From assembly GCF_002113375.1 (NCBI RefSeq), contig NZ_NEHO01000009.1, positions 167,446 to 231,445 on the forward strand: a stretch of DNA of 64,000 bases, given 5' to 3'. Positions 45,180-53,382 of this stretch are shown in pieces. The stretch comes from Pseudomonas sp. R37(2017) (lineage in GTDB: Bacteria; Pseudomonadota; Gammaproteobacteria; Pseudomonadales; Pseudomonadaceae). Position 1 is the stretch's first letter; each line of letters opens with the position of its first letter. The translations under genes and the position numbers were made by a program. The notes below the pieces were generated by a model, which was given only the letters and a program-made list of their open reading frames with translations, did no database searches and was not told where the DNA came from.

Positions 45180-45271
45180 GTTCAAGACTCCTGAAAACCA
45201 ATAATCGTTGGAGTTGAGTCTATTCCGATGAGTTCGAACAAAAAGCGCAAAGATCGGGCGTGAATGATCGA

Positions 45272-46273
45272 TTAAATCGATTTATCCCGCGCGGCCCAGT
45301 ATTGCCCAGCGGTTTCGAAGGCCTGTTCACGGCTCTGGCCGAGGCCGCGCAAGGCCAGGGCCATGGTCGAAATCAAGGCCATTTGCGGGTAGCTGTCGAC
45401 CACGTCGCCACGCCATACCGCTTTCAAGTGCTCGGGATCGAGCGCGGCGGGTTTGACATGACGTTGCGCGGACAATTGCGGCCATTCTTCGTCCCAGCTT
45501 GCGCCGCCGGTGGTGCCGTACAGGTGGCTGTCGGCGTCCGGGTTGATCTCGATTTCGCCGCCGTCACCCTTGATCACGATGGCTGTATCACCCAGCAGTC
45601 CGCTGGCTTCGCGGTGCACGGCCTGATAGCCCGGGTGGAAAATGCTCTGCAGGCCGCAACGCGCGCCCAGCGGATTGAGAATCCGTGCCAGCGAGTGGAT
45701 CGGCGAGCGCAGGCCGAGGGTGTTGCGCAGGTCGATCATCCGTTGCAGCTGCGGCGCCCAGTCCATCAATGGCATGAAGGCCAATCCGCCATTATCCAGC
45801 GCCGCGCCGACCTGTTGCCAGTTGCGGCACAGTGGGATGCTCAATTCGCCCAGCAGTTGCTCGCTGTACAGGCGGCCGGCCGTGTGGGCGCCGCCGCCGT
45901 GCATGAAGATCCGCATGCCATTTTGTGCCAGGCACTTGGCCGCCAACAGATACCACGGCAAGTGCCGCTTCTTGCCGGCGTAGGTCGGCCAATCCAGATC
46001 CACCGCCAGTGCCGGAAGGTTCAGGCGTTCGCGCAATGCCTCGGTGAAGCCGGCCATCTCTTGCGCGCTTTCTTCCTTGTGCCGCAACAACATCAGGAAC
46101 GCGCCGAGCTGGGTCTCCTCGACTTTTTCATCGAGCACCATGCCCATGGCTTCGCGGGCCTCATCGCGGGTCAGGTCGCGGGCTCCGCGTTTGCCTTTGC
46201 CAAGGATCCGCACGAACTGGGCGAACGGATGCTCGGCGGGTGTTTCGAGTGTCAGTGCGGGGTAATCGGTCAT
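45272..46273 (-). CDS. ybiB: YbiB/TrpD2 family protein (anthranilate phosphoribosyltransferase-like)
   Basis: The 333-residue product belongs to the TrpD-like glycosyltransferase fold: ARDLTRDEAREAMGMVLDEKVEETQLGAFLMLLRHKEE at 32-69 (in parts) is the N-terminal helical domain, and HGGGAHTAGRLYSEQLL and GGEIEINPD match the YbiB group, not true TrpD, which has a conserved KHGN pocket. YbiB of E. coli binds nucleic acids and is LexA-regulated. Its ATG overlaps the tusE stop by 4 bases, so it is the last gene of the tus operon, which is unexpected. Confidence 0.85.
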   Translation of the reverse strand: MTDYPALTLETPAEHPFAQFVRILGKGKRGARDLTRDEAREAMGMVLDEKVEETQLGAFLMLLRHKEESAQEMAGFTEALRERLNLPALAVDLDWPTYAGKKRHLPWYLLAAKCLAQNGMRIFMHGGGAHTAGRLYSEQLLGELSIPLCRNWQQVGAALDNGGLAFMPLMDWAPQLQRMIDLRNTLGLRSPIHSLARILNPLGARCGLQSIFHPGYQAVHREASGLLGDTAIVIKGDGGEIEINPDADSHLYGTTGGASWDEEWPQLSAQRHVKPAALDPEHLKAVWRGDVVDSYPQMALISTMALALRGLGQSREQAFETAGQYWAARDKSI

Positions 46274-46605
46274 AAGCAATTCGTCGGTTTGGGCAGGCCC
46301 GCCAGTTTCGCGGCGAGTTTGGCGGGAGTGCCTTTGAACAGTCGGTTCAGGTGCAGGCTGTTGCCTTTTTCCGGGCCGAGTTTCAGGGCGGCGTACTTGA
46401 TCAACGGGCGAGTGGCCGGCGACAGCTGGAACTCGGCGTAGAAGTTGCGCAGCAGTTCGAGTACTTCCCAATGTTCGGGCGTCAACTCGATGTCTTCGGC
46501 AGCCGCCAGGGCACTGGCGACATCGGCAGACCAGTCACTGAGTTCGACCAGGAAACCATCCTTGTCCAGCGCGATGGCGCGGGCGCCGACTGTCAATGCA
46601 TTCAT
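46270..46605 (-). CDS. tusE: Sulfur relay protein TusE (DsrC family)
   Basis: This 111-residue protein accepts a persulfide from TusBCD and passes it to MnmA for tRNA s2U34. The C-terminal GLPKPTNCL carries the conserved cysteine C110, next to last residue. RNFYAEFQLSPATRPLIKY matches the DsrC family. It overlaps tusB (46602-46605) and ybiB (46270-46273) by 4 bases each. Confidence 0.96.
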   Translation of the reverse strand: MNALTVGARAIALDKDGFLVELSDWSADVASALAAAEDIELTPEHWEVLELLRNFYAEFQLSPATRPLIKYAALKLGPEKGNSLHLNRLFKGTPAKLAAKLAGLPKPTNCL

Positions 46606-46895
46606 AGCCAGCTGTTGACCTTGTCGTAGTGAATCGACAGCTCGACGAAGGCCGGGTAGTCGATGGCCCTGGCCCAGTCGGGAACCGCAAGCCCACGGGC
46701 CTGGGCATCTTCGGCCAGGACGAACAGTGTCAGGCCGCGGGCGCTGAGCACAGTGAACGGCGCGGTGCCTGGCTGCAACGCGTAGGCCGCATCACCGGAC
46801 AGCAGCAAGCCATCGTTGGCGCCAATCACGCGCAGGCAACTGGTCAGGCGTTCGTCGCCGAACGGGGAATGAGACAACACATGCAAAGTCGACAT
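46602..46895 (-). CDS. tusB: Sulfur relay protein TusB
   Basis: This 97-residue subunit of the TusBCD heterohexamer starts MSTLHVLSHSPFGDERL and ends YPAFVELSIHYDKVNSWL, both typical of TusB (DsrH type). It lies between tusC and tusE; the ATG touches the tusC stop. No catalytic cysteine is expected in this subunit, though one is present (SCLRV). Confidence 0.93.
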   Translation of the reverse strand: MSTLHVLSHSPFGDERLTSCLRVIGANDGLLLSGDAAYALQPGTAPFTVLSARGLTLFVLAEDAQARGLAVPDWARAIDYPAFVELSIHYDKVNSWL

Positions 46896-47257
46896 CAGAG
46901 GGTGATCACCTGGTCGTAACGGTCAATGAGGGCGGTGATTTCGTGGGCGGCCAACACCCGGGCCTCTTCCAGCGACAGGCCGCTCGGGTCGAGGCCGCGT
47001 TGGGTGATGCTGTCGGCGCAGGCATACAGCTCCTCGACACCGAACATCGGCAGGGCCTGGAGGTTGGCGCTCAGGTCTTTCTGTTGCAGGGCCTTGGCGT
47101 TCTGGCCGGCGGCCAGCTGGAACACGCCGTCGTCGAGAAACAACAGGCCAATCGGCAGATCGAAGGCGCCGCCGGCCAGCACGATATCCAGCGCTTCCCG
47201 CGCGCCCGGGCCGGACCACGGCGATTGACGGCTGATGATCAACAGGGATTTGGCCAT
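46895..47257 (-). CDS. tusC: Sulfur relay protein TusC
   Basis: The 120-residue subunit starts MAKSLLIISRQSPWSGPGAREALDIVLAGG (in parts), the TusC/DsrF fold, with FLDDGVFQLAAGQ as the family core. It pairs with TusB and TusD. Placed 1 base from the tusD stop and overlapping the tusB region, so it is translated in the same transcript. Confidence 0.93.
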   Translation of the reverse strand: MAKSLLIISRQSPWSGPGAREALDIVLAGGAFDLPIGLLFLDDGVFQLAAGQNAKALQQKDLSANLQALPMFGVEELYACADSITQRGLDPSGLSLEEARVLAAHEITALIDRYDQVITL

Positions 47258-47258
47258 G

Positions 47259-47651
47259 TCATGCGCCTCCGAAACAGATCAGGCGGTCGGCATCCTGCGC
47301 CGCGTCATGCAATTGGCCGAGGCCGGACAATTCCCACGGTGCACCGACGGCTACGGCCTCGCGCTGATAGCGCTTGGCTTCTTCTTCATTCAAGACACCA
47401 CGACGCAGCGCGGCGGCGATGCACACTACGCCATCGAGTCGATGCTCGCTGACGAATGCACGCCATTGTCTGGGCAAGTCCGGTTCATCCTGGGGCGTGA
47501 CCACGCTGGCGGACGCGTTGTAGATGCCGTCCTGATAGAAAAACAGCCGGACAATCTCGTGCCCGCCGGCCAGCGCTGCCTGGGCGAACAGCAAGGCGCG
47601 GCGAGAGGAGGGCGCATGGGCGGCGGAAAATACGGCGATGGCGAATTTCAT
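47259..47651 (-). CDS. tusD: Sulfur relay protein TusD
   Basis: First gene of the relay operon; 130 residues. It begins MKFAIAVFSAAHAPSSRRALLFAQAALAGGHEIVRLFFYQDG in overlapping parts, the TusD/DsrE family. The cysteine in the segment GVVCIAAALRRGV (about residue 77) is the expected sulfur acceptor. The ATG at 47651 removes ten residues of a longer frame. The operon tusD-C-B-E serves MnmA encoded at 24037. Confidence 0.94.
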   Translation of the reverse strand: MKFAIAVFSAAHAPSSRRALLFAQAALAGGHEIVRLFFYQDGIYNASASVVTPQDEPDLPRQWRAFVSEHRLDGVVCIAAALRRGVLNEEEAKRYQREAVAVGAPWELSGLGQLHDAAQDADRLICFGGA

Positions 47652-47734
47652 GACGGACTCGATCAGCGAAACTGCGGCCATGATAATGCTTTATCGGTGG
47701 TGCGGCGAAGAGCGTTTACTCGTAGACCGTGTCG

Positions 47735-47819
47735 CCCCCTTCGCGAGCAAGCCCGCTCCCACATTGATCGTGTGAACACTGGAGATCAAATGTGGGAGCG
47801 GGCTTGCTCGCGAAGGGGG
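47735..47819. repeat. REPIN (GAGCAAGCCCGCTC core type)
   Basis: Left arm 47735-47763 and right arm 47791-47819 are perfect 29-bp reverse complements beginning CCCCCTTCGCGAGCAAGC, with 27 bases between. It lies between tusD and the DUF1275 gene. Core differs from the others, again symmetrically. Confidence 0.9.
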
Positions 47820-47857
47820 ACTGCCGGGCAATTTAAATGTCGGATCTGATCACTCGG

Positions 47858-48574
47858 TCAGCGTGGCATATACCCCAACTGCCAGCGTCGCGGGATCTTC
47901 AACGACAACACGCCGAGCGCGGCAGCCAGCAGGCCGCTGGCAAACAACGCCTTGAGCCCCAGGTAATGTTCCAGCACGGCACCCAGTACCGCGCCAGCGA
48001 ACATGCCGGTCCAGGGAATCAATTGCACGCGCCAGCCGTTACGGCGTTCGCCGAGCATCCAGCGCCCCAGTCCGCGACCGAAACGCGACAAGGCACCGGT
48101 GACGTAAGTCAGGCCCACTGGCAGGCCGTTCACTTCTTCCACCGCGGCGTTGAGCATGCCCATTGCAACGATCGCCGCCAACAGGGCTGGCAGCTGCGCA
48201 TCAAATGGCCAGGCCGCGGCGGCGCACAGCAGGGTGGCAATGCACAACAACAAGGGCAGGGCCCGGCGGCCACCCAGGCGGCTGACGATAATGCCCAGCG
48301 CGTTGCCGACGATGAAGGTAGCGACGAGGATCACCAGACGCAGGGTCAAGCCAAGGTCACCAGTACTGATGGCAACGGCCATTCGCGTGGTATTGCCGCT
48401 CATGAACGAGACGAAGTCGCCGCTGGCCATGAAGCCGATAGCGTCGGTCATGCCGGCGAGTACCGAGAGCATGGCCACCAGGCTCAGGCCAATGCGCCCG
48501 CGCCATTTCTGCGTGTGCAAATGACCGGGGCTGGCGTGGGTCCTGGTGGTGTTGGGCAGCATCGGTGATGGCAT
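47858..48574 (-). CDS. DUF1275 (YoaK) family membrane protein
   Basis: The 238-residue product has about six membrane segments. Segment GMTDAIGFMASGDFVSFMSGNTTRM (positions about 41-65, in parts) is the DUF1275 signature, with the conserved SGNT motif, and NAAVEEVNGLPVGLTYVTGAL is its internal repeat. Function is unknown. Start ATG at 48574; a second ATG four codons later (MLPNTTR) is possible. Divergent from a small lipoprotein gene, with 125 bases between. Confidence 0.88.
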   Translation of the reverse strand: MPSPMLPNTTRTHASPGHLHTQKWRGRIGLSLVAMLSVLAGMTDAIGFMASGDFVSFMSGNTTRMAVAISTGDLGLTLRLVILVATFIVGNALGIIVSRLGGRRALPLLLCIATLLCAAAAWPFDAQLPALLAAIVAMGMLNAAVEEVNGLPVGLTYVTGALSRFGRGLGRWMLGERRNGWRVQLIPWTGMFAGAVLGAVLEHYLGLKALFASGLLAAALGVLSLKIPRRWQLGYMPR

Positions 48575-48699
48575 CCTTGAATACAGGCACGACAGAGTGC
48601 GCGAATCGTCGCGTCATGTCGCTGCATAAAATGAAGTAAAGCAGAACGATACCGGCTGTCGGGGTGATAAAGTCCGCTTTTTCCTGATGAGTGTATGCA

Positions 48700-49050
48700 A
48701 TGCGAATTCTGATGGTGGCGCTGGCCGTGACTTTGCTGGCGGGATGCGCGGGTTCGGCGATGAAGGATGCCCGCACCAAGGCCCCGTACAAGACCCTGAA
48801 CTCGGAAAAGCCGGCAAAAGACGTCGCCCAGTGCGTGCAGTTTTCCTGGCAGGACGAGGCGGTGTTCGGCGTCGATGCCGCGGCCTATCTGGAGCCTGGC
48901 GAGAAGGGCGGCACGACCGTTTACACCCGTTCGGCAGAGTCGTTCGTGGACGTGACCACCGATGCCTCGGGCACGGTGTTGAGCTACTACGCACAAACGG
49001 ATGATTTCGTGGCCAAGCGCCGGCTGGCGGCGTTGGCGACTTGCCTGTGA
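48700..49050 (+). CDS. Small outer-membrane-type lipoprotein, function unknown
   Basis: The 116-residue product has a clear lipobox: MRILMVALAVTLLAGCAGS, with cysteine C16 as lipidation site and no aspartate at +2, so the outer membrane is the likely location. The rest is about 95 residues of mixed alpha/beta character with a late segment DVTTDASGTVLSYYAQTDDFVAK. I recognise no domain. The ATG at 48700 is preferred to an in-frame GTG three codons upstream. Confidence 0.82.
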   Translation: MRILMVALAVTLLAGCAGSAMKDARTKAPYKTLNSEKPAKDVAQCVQFSWQDEAVFGVDAAAYLEPGEKGGTTVYTRSAESFVDVTTDASGTVLSYYAQTDDFVAKRRLAALATCL

Positions 49051-49100
49051 CCTGAAGACTTGTGCATTGCCCCTGTGGGAGCAGGGGTTCTGTGTGTCGG

Positions 49101-49526
49101 TCAGTAGCTCAGGCGCTTCTGGAAAAAGAAGTGCTTGTGCCCTGGCGGGTAATCGGCAATGTGTCCGATCTCGCTGTAGCCGCATTTCCTGTAGAACTCC
49201 GGCGCCTGGAATTCAAAGGTGTCGAGCCACAGCCCGACGCAGCGCCGTTCCCGCGCCAGGTCCTCGGCCATCTGCATCAGTTTCGAACCCAGGCCCAGCC
49301 CCCGGGCCTGTTCCGGCACCACCAGCAAGTCGATGTACAGCCACTGGTAAAACAATCGGCCATGCAGGCCGCCGAGGATTTCGTCGTTGTCATCGCGCAC
49401 CAGCAACGCGAAGTGCTCAGGCACGTTACCTTCGGCCTTCGAGCCGTTGTAGGCGCGCAATGGCTTGAGGATGGCCAGGCGTTGTTCTTCCGTGGGGTTT
49501 TGCGACAGCTCGATACGCAGGTCCAT
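49101..49526 (-). CDS. GNAT family N-acetyltransferase
   Basis: The 141-residue product has the acetyl-CoA motif: VVPEQARGLGLGSKLMQMAEDLARE (about 75-99 in parts) with the R-x-x-G-x-G/S loop, then EFQAPEFYRKCGY, the C-terminal fold. The start at 49526 (MDLRIELSQN) avoids an implausible long extension. Convergent with the lipoprotein gene, whose stop lies 50 bases away, where a single REP-like sequence (CCCCTGTGGGAGCAGGGG) can be seen. Substrate unknown. Confidence 0.86.
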   Translation of the reverse strand: MDLRIELSQNPTEEQRLAILKPLRAYNGSKAEGNVPEHFALLVRDDNDEILGGLHGRLFYQWLYIDLLVVPEQARGLGLGSKLMQMAEDLARERRCVGLWLDTFEFQAPEFYRKCGYSEIGHIADYPPGHKHFFFQKRLSY

Positions 49527-49692
49527 GGCTATATCCTTATGGCATTGAAGTCGCAGCCTATCCCGGTTGTCGCGATTGTTCCATTCCCGAAAAATTTGAA
49601 CCGCCGCCAACGCGCAGTTTGTGTGAGCGGGCAAATGCTGTTCGTTTTCACTTAACATGTGGAGCATCAGACCAATAACAGGACGTATTGTC

Positions 49693-50286
49693 ATGTCGAA
49701 CACGGCCGAACGGGTCAACATCGTCGAGTCTCAGGTGTTGTCCCACGACTGGTACCTGCTCAAGAAAATCACCTTCGATTACCAGCGCAACAACGGCGAG
49801 TGGCAACGCCAGACCCGCGAAGTCTACGACCGTGGCAATGGCGCGGCGATTCTCCTGTACAACCGCGAAAAGCGAACCGTGGTACTGACCCGGCAATTTC
49901 GCCTGCCGGTATTCGTCAACGGACACGATGGGCTGTTGATCGAAGTGGCGGCGGGGCTGCTGGAAGGCGCGGCACCTGAAGACCGCATCCGCGATGAAGC
50001 TGAGGAAGAGACCGGTTATCGCGTGCACCATGTGCAAAAGGTATTCGAGGCGTACATGAGCCCCGGCTCGGTGACGGAAAAGCTGCACTTCTTCATTGCC
50101 GAATACGACGCCAGTTCGAAAGTCAGCGCCGGCGGTGGGCTGGAGGCGGAAACCGAGGAACTGGAAGTGCTGGAGTGGGCGTTCGAAGACGCGCTCCAGG
50201 CGTTCGACCGTGGCGAGATCTGCGATGCCAAGACCATCATGCTGTTGCAGTACGCAGCGATGAAAAACCTCTTTGCCCAGGCATGA
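49693..50286 (+). CDS. nudK: GDP-mannose pyrophosphatase NudK
   Basis: The 197-residue Nudix enzyme resembles E. coli NudK: KREVYDRGNGA-type start (REVYDRGNGAAILLYN), QFRLPVFVNGHDG, and a Nudix box AAGLLEGAAPEDRIRDEAEE with TGY (about residues 88-110), followed by YMSPGSVTEKLHFF, all NudK hallmarks. It cleaves GDP-mannose to GMP and mannose-1-phosphate. The start at 49693 follows the family. Its stop directly abuts the ogt stop, convergent. Confidence 0.92.
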   Translation: MSNTAERVNIVESQVLSHDWYLLKKITFDYQRNNGEWQRQTREVYDRGNGAAILLYNREKRTVVLTRQFRLPVFVNGHDGLLIEVAAGLLEGAAPEDRIRDEAEEETGYRVHHVQKVFEAYMSPGSVTEKLHFFIAEYDASSKVSAGGGLEAETEELEVLEWAFEDALQAFDRGEICDAKTIMLLQYAAMKNLFAQA

Positions 50287-50790
50287 TCAAAAGCCTGGCA
50301 GACGTGCCGTGCCTCCACCCTCCAGGGCCAGCAACAACGCTTTCGCCTCAAGCCCCCCGGCAAACCCGGTGAGCTTGCCCGATGCGCCGATCACTCGATG
50401 GCACGGGGCGACAATCGAAATCGGATTCTTGCCATTCGCCGCGCCCACCGCCCTGACCGCTGCCGGGTTGCCGATCTGCTCGGCGATCTGGCTGTAGGTG
50501 CGGGTCTCGCCGAACGGGATGGTCAACAGCGCCGCCCAGACCTTCTTCTGAAATTCCGTGCCGGCGAAATCCAGATCCAGTTCGAAGCGATCGCGGGTCC
50601 CGGAAAAATATTCGCGTAACTGCGCGGCGGTACGCACCAGGACCGGGTTATCCGGCGCCTCGCTCATCGGGCCGAGGCGCACCCGCCCGGGTTTGTCGTT
50701 TTCCCAGAGGATGGCTGCCAGTCGTGAACCGTTCGCCACCAGCTTCAGCTGGCCCACGGGGGAAGCCACGGTGGTGCAGGTATAGCTCAT
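50287..50790 (-). CDS. ogt: Methylated-DNA-protein cysteine methyltransferase
   Basis: The 167-residue protein repairs O6-methylguanine by one-step transfer to its cysteine. The active-site motif is PCHRVIG with C130; the DNA-binding helix ALLTIPFGETRTYSQIAEQIGNP precedes it. There is no AdaA-like N-terminal domain. ATG at 50790 (MSYTCTTVASPVGQL). Convergent with nudK without intergenic space. Confidence 0.94.
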   Translation of the reverse strand: MSYTCTTVASPVGQLKLVANGSRLAAILWENDKPGRVRLGPMSEAPDNPVLVRTAAQLREYFSGTRDRFELDLDFAGTEFQKKVWAALLTIPFGETRTYSQIAEQIGNPAAVRAVGAANGKNPISIVAPCHRVIGASGKLTGFAGGLEAKALLLALEGGGTARLPGF

Positions 50791-50926
50791 GTCAGGGCAC
50801 ACGTGAAGTTGCTGAACAAGCGTTAAGGATACTGTCTCGATGGGGAGGCGCAATACGTAATCCCGACCATACTTGGCTACGGCTTTTGAAGCGTTTTCCT
50901 ACGTAATAACAAGAAGAGACCGACTC

Positions 50927-52654
50927 ATGAAGTACGAACCTTTTGCCAAATCGCTGATTGCGACCTCATTGGCACTCAGCTGCCTGACTGCTCACGCCGC
51001 CTCCGTGGCCCCGGCGACGGGGGAAAACGGCATGGTGGTCACGGCCCAGCACCTGGCCAGCCATGTGGGCGTTGATGTACTCAAGAGCGGCGGCAACGCC
51101 GTGGATGCGGCGGTCGCGGTCGGCTATGCGCTGGCGGTGGTGTACCCCGCGGCAGGCAACCTCGGCGGCGGTGGTTTCATGACCATTCAACTGGCGGACG
51201 GGCGCAAGACCTTCCTCGACTTCCGCGAAAAAGCACCGTTGGCCGCTACCGCCAACATGTACCTGGACAAAGAGGGCAACGTCGTTCCCGACTTGAGTAC
51301 CCGTGGTCACCTGGCCGTGGGGGTGCCGGGCACCGTTTCGGGCATGGAACTGGCGTTGTCCAAATACGGCACCAAGCCGCGCAAGGAAATCATCGCCCCG
51401 GCCATCAAGCTGGCTGAAGACGGTTTTGTTCTGGAGCAGGGCGACGTCGATCTGCTGGACTACGCCACCGACATGTTCAAGAAGGACATGAAGGATTCCG
51501 GCTCGATCTTCTTGAGTAACGGCGAGCCAATGCAGGTCGGCCAGAAACTGGTGCAAAAGGACCTGAGCAAGACCTTGCGGGAGATCTCCGAGAAGGGCGC
51601 CGACGGTTTCTATAAAGGTTGGGTGGCCGATGCCATCGTCACCTCCAGCCAGGCCAACAAGGGCATCATCACCCAGGCCGACCTCGACAAATACAAGACC
51701 CGCGAACTGGCGCCCATCGAGTGCGACTACCGTGGCTACCACGTGGTCTCGGCGCCGCCACCGAGCTCCGGCGGTGTGGTGATCTGCGAGATCATGAACA
51801 TCCTCGAAGGCTATCCGATGAAGGACCTGGGCTACCATTCGGCCCAGGGCATGCACTATCAGATCGAAGCGATGCGCCACGCCTATGTGGACCGCAACAG
51901 CTACCTGGGTGACCCGGATTTCGTGAAGAACCCGATCGCCCACCTGCTGGATAAAAACTACGCGACCAAGTTGCGCGCAGCCATCAACCCACAAAAAGCC
52001 GCGGTATCCAGCGAACTCAAGCCCGGTGTAGCGCCCCACGAAGGCAACAACACCACCCATTACTCCATCGTCGACAAGTGGGGCAACGCGGTGTCGGTGA
52101 CCTACACCCTCAACGACTGGTTCGGTGCCGGCGTGATGGCGAGCAAGACCGGGGTCATCCTCAACGATGAAATGGACGACTTCACCTCGAAAGTCGGCGT
52201 GCCGAACATGTACGGCCTGGTCCAGGGCGAAGCCAACGCCATCGCACCCGGCAAGGCACCGCTGTCGTCCATGAGCCCGACCATCGTCACCAAGGACGGC
52301 AAAGTGGTGATGGTGGTCGGTACGCCAGGTGGCAGCCGCATCATCACCGCGACCTTGCTGACCATGCTCAACGTGATCGACTACGGCATGAATATCCAGG
52401 AAGCGGTCGACGCACCGCGATTCCACCAGCAGTGGCTGCCGGAGGAAACCAACCTGGAAGCCTTCACCACCAGCCCTGACACGGTGAAAATCCTCGAAAG
52501 CTGGGGCCACAAGTTTGCCGGTCCCCAGGACGCCAACCACCTGGCGGCGATCCTGGTCGGCGCGCCATCCCTGGGGGGCAAACCGGTGGGCAAGAATCGT
52601 TTCTACGGGGCGAACGACCCACGGCGCAATACCGGGTTGTCGCTGGGCTATTGA
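50927..52654 (+). CDS. ggt: Gamma-glutamyltransferase
   Basis: The 575-residue Ntn hydrolase is exported (signal peptide MKYEPFAKSLIATSLALSCLTAHAA) and splits glutathione and gamma-glutamyl compounds. The autocleavage site is at NNTTHYS with T376 expected as nucleophile and new N terminus of the small subunit. The glycine-rich GTPGGSRIITATLL is present. The ATG at 50927 is preferred to one 18 codons earlier because the signal peptide starts there. A hairpin follows at 52670. Confidence 0.95.
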   Translation: MKYEPFAKSLIATSLALSCLTAHAASVAPATGENGMVVTAQHLASHVGVDVLKSGGNAVDAAVAVGYALAVVYPAAGNLGGGGFMTIQLADGRKTFLDFREKAPLAATANMYLDKEGNVVPDLSTRGHLAVGVPGTVSGMELALSKYGTKPRKEIIAPAIKLAEDGFVLEQGDVDLLDYATDMFKKDMKDSGSIFLSNGEPMQVGQKLVQKDLSKTLREISEKGADGFYKGWVADAIVTSSQANKGIITQADLDKYKTRELAPIECDYRGYHVVSAPPPSSGGVVICEIMNILEGYPMKDLGYHSAQGMHYQIEAMRHAYVDRNSYLGDPDFVKNPIAHLLDKNYATKLRAAINPQKAAVSSELKPGVAPHEGNNTTHYSIVDKWGNAVSVTYTLNDWFGAGVMASKTGVILNDEMDDFTSKVGVPNMYGLVQGEANAIAPGKAPLSSMSPTIVTKDGKVVMVVGTPGGSRIITATLLTMLNVIDYGMNIQEAVDAPRFHQQWLPEETNLEAFTTSPDTVKILESWGHKFAGPQDANHLAAILVGAPSLGGKPVGKNRFYGANDPRRNTGLSLGY

Positions 52655-52669
52655 AGGTTGTGTCCGAAT

Positions 52670-52693
52670 GGGGACGGGCTTATGTTCGTCCCC
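52670..52693 (+). terminator. Hairpin after ggt
   Basis: GGGGACG and CGTCCCC form a 7-bp stem over a 10-base loop, 15 bases past the ggt stop, between ggt and the cysteine hydrolase. No U tract follows, so it is a weak terminator candidate or a processing hairpin. Confidence 0.4.
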
Positions 52694-52723
52694 TGATCCC
52701 TCGACATATCAAGGAAGGAAATC

Positions 52724-53254
52724 ATGGCCACTGCGTTGTTAATCATCGACGTCCAACAAGCCCTGTGTTCCGGCGAGTACGAGTGCTTCGAGATCGGACG
52801 GGTCATCGACACCATCAATGACCTGTCCGCCCGGGCGCGCCAGGCCGGCGCTCCCGTGGTGCTGATCCAGCACGAAGAGGGCGAACTGTTCAAGCATGGC
52901 GCCCCGGGCTGGCAACTGGCCGAAGGGCTGCAAACCTCGCCCAAGGACCTGCGTGTACGCAAGACCACCGGGGATTCGTTCTACCAGACCAACCTGCAGA
53001 AGCTGTTGCCGAAAGAGGACTTCGAGTGTCTGGTCATCTGCGGTCTGCAGACTGACTATTGCGTCAATGCCACTGTGCGCCAGGCGCTGAAACTGGGCTA
53101 CGACGTGGTGCTGGCAGGCGACGCACATTCCACTGTCGACAACGGCAATCTCAGCGCCGAAGGAATCATCGCCGAGCACAACAAGGACCTGGCGCGCCTG
53201 ACCGGTTCCGTGGCGCGGATCGATGTGATACCGGCCAGGGACATCCACTTCTGA
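52724..53254 (+). CDS. Isochorismatase-family cysteine hydrolase
   Basis: The 176-residue protein has all three residues of the family catalytic triad: D9 (IIDVQQ), K80 (VRKTTGDSF) and C113 (DYCVNATVR). It is similar to nicotinamidase- and YcaC-like hydrolases; the true substrate, usually an amide or N-carbamoyl compound, cannot be told from sequence. RBS AAGGAAGGAA lies just upstream. It is 69 bases downstream of ggt on the same strand and might be expressed with it. Confidence 0.9.
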   Translation: MATALLIIDVQQALCSGEYECFEIGRVIDTINDLSARARQAGAPVVLIQHEEGELFKHGAPGWQLAEGLQTSPKDLRVRKTTGDSFYQTNLQKLLPKEDFECLVICGLQTDYCVNATVRQALKLGYDVVLAGDAHSTVDNGNLSAEGIIAEHNKDLARLTGSVARIDVIPARDIHF

Positions 53255-53269
53255 AACCACCACATTCCC

Positions 53270-53361
53270 CTGTAGGAGCGAGCACGCTCGCGATGGCGTC
53301 AGGTCAGAGAGCTTCGATGTTGACGGTAACGACGCCATCGCGAGCATGCTCGCTCCTACAG
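53270..53361. repeat. REPIN (GAGCATGCTC core, one mismatch)
   Basis: Left arm 53270-53300 and right arm 53331-53361 are 31-bp reverse complements with one mismatch at the core (AGCACGCT against AGCATGCT), start CTGTAGGAGCGAGCA. Lies between the cysteine hydrolase and the LysR regulator gene, convergent. Confidence 0.9.
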
Positions 53362-53382
53362 TAATTTAATAATTTCGGTGGC

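Noticed and set aside
49068..49090. Possible ninth REPIN
   Set aside because: Only one partial REP-like unit (TGTGGGAGCAGGGG) is seen and there is no facing partner.
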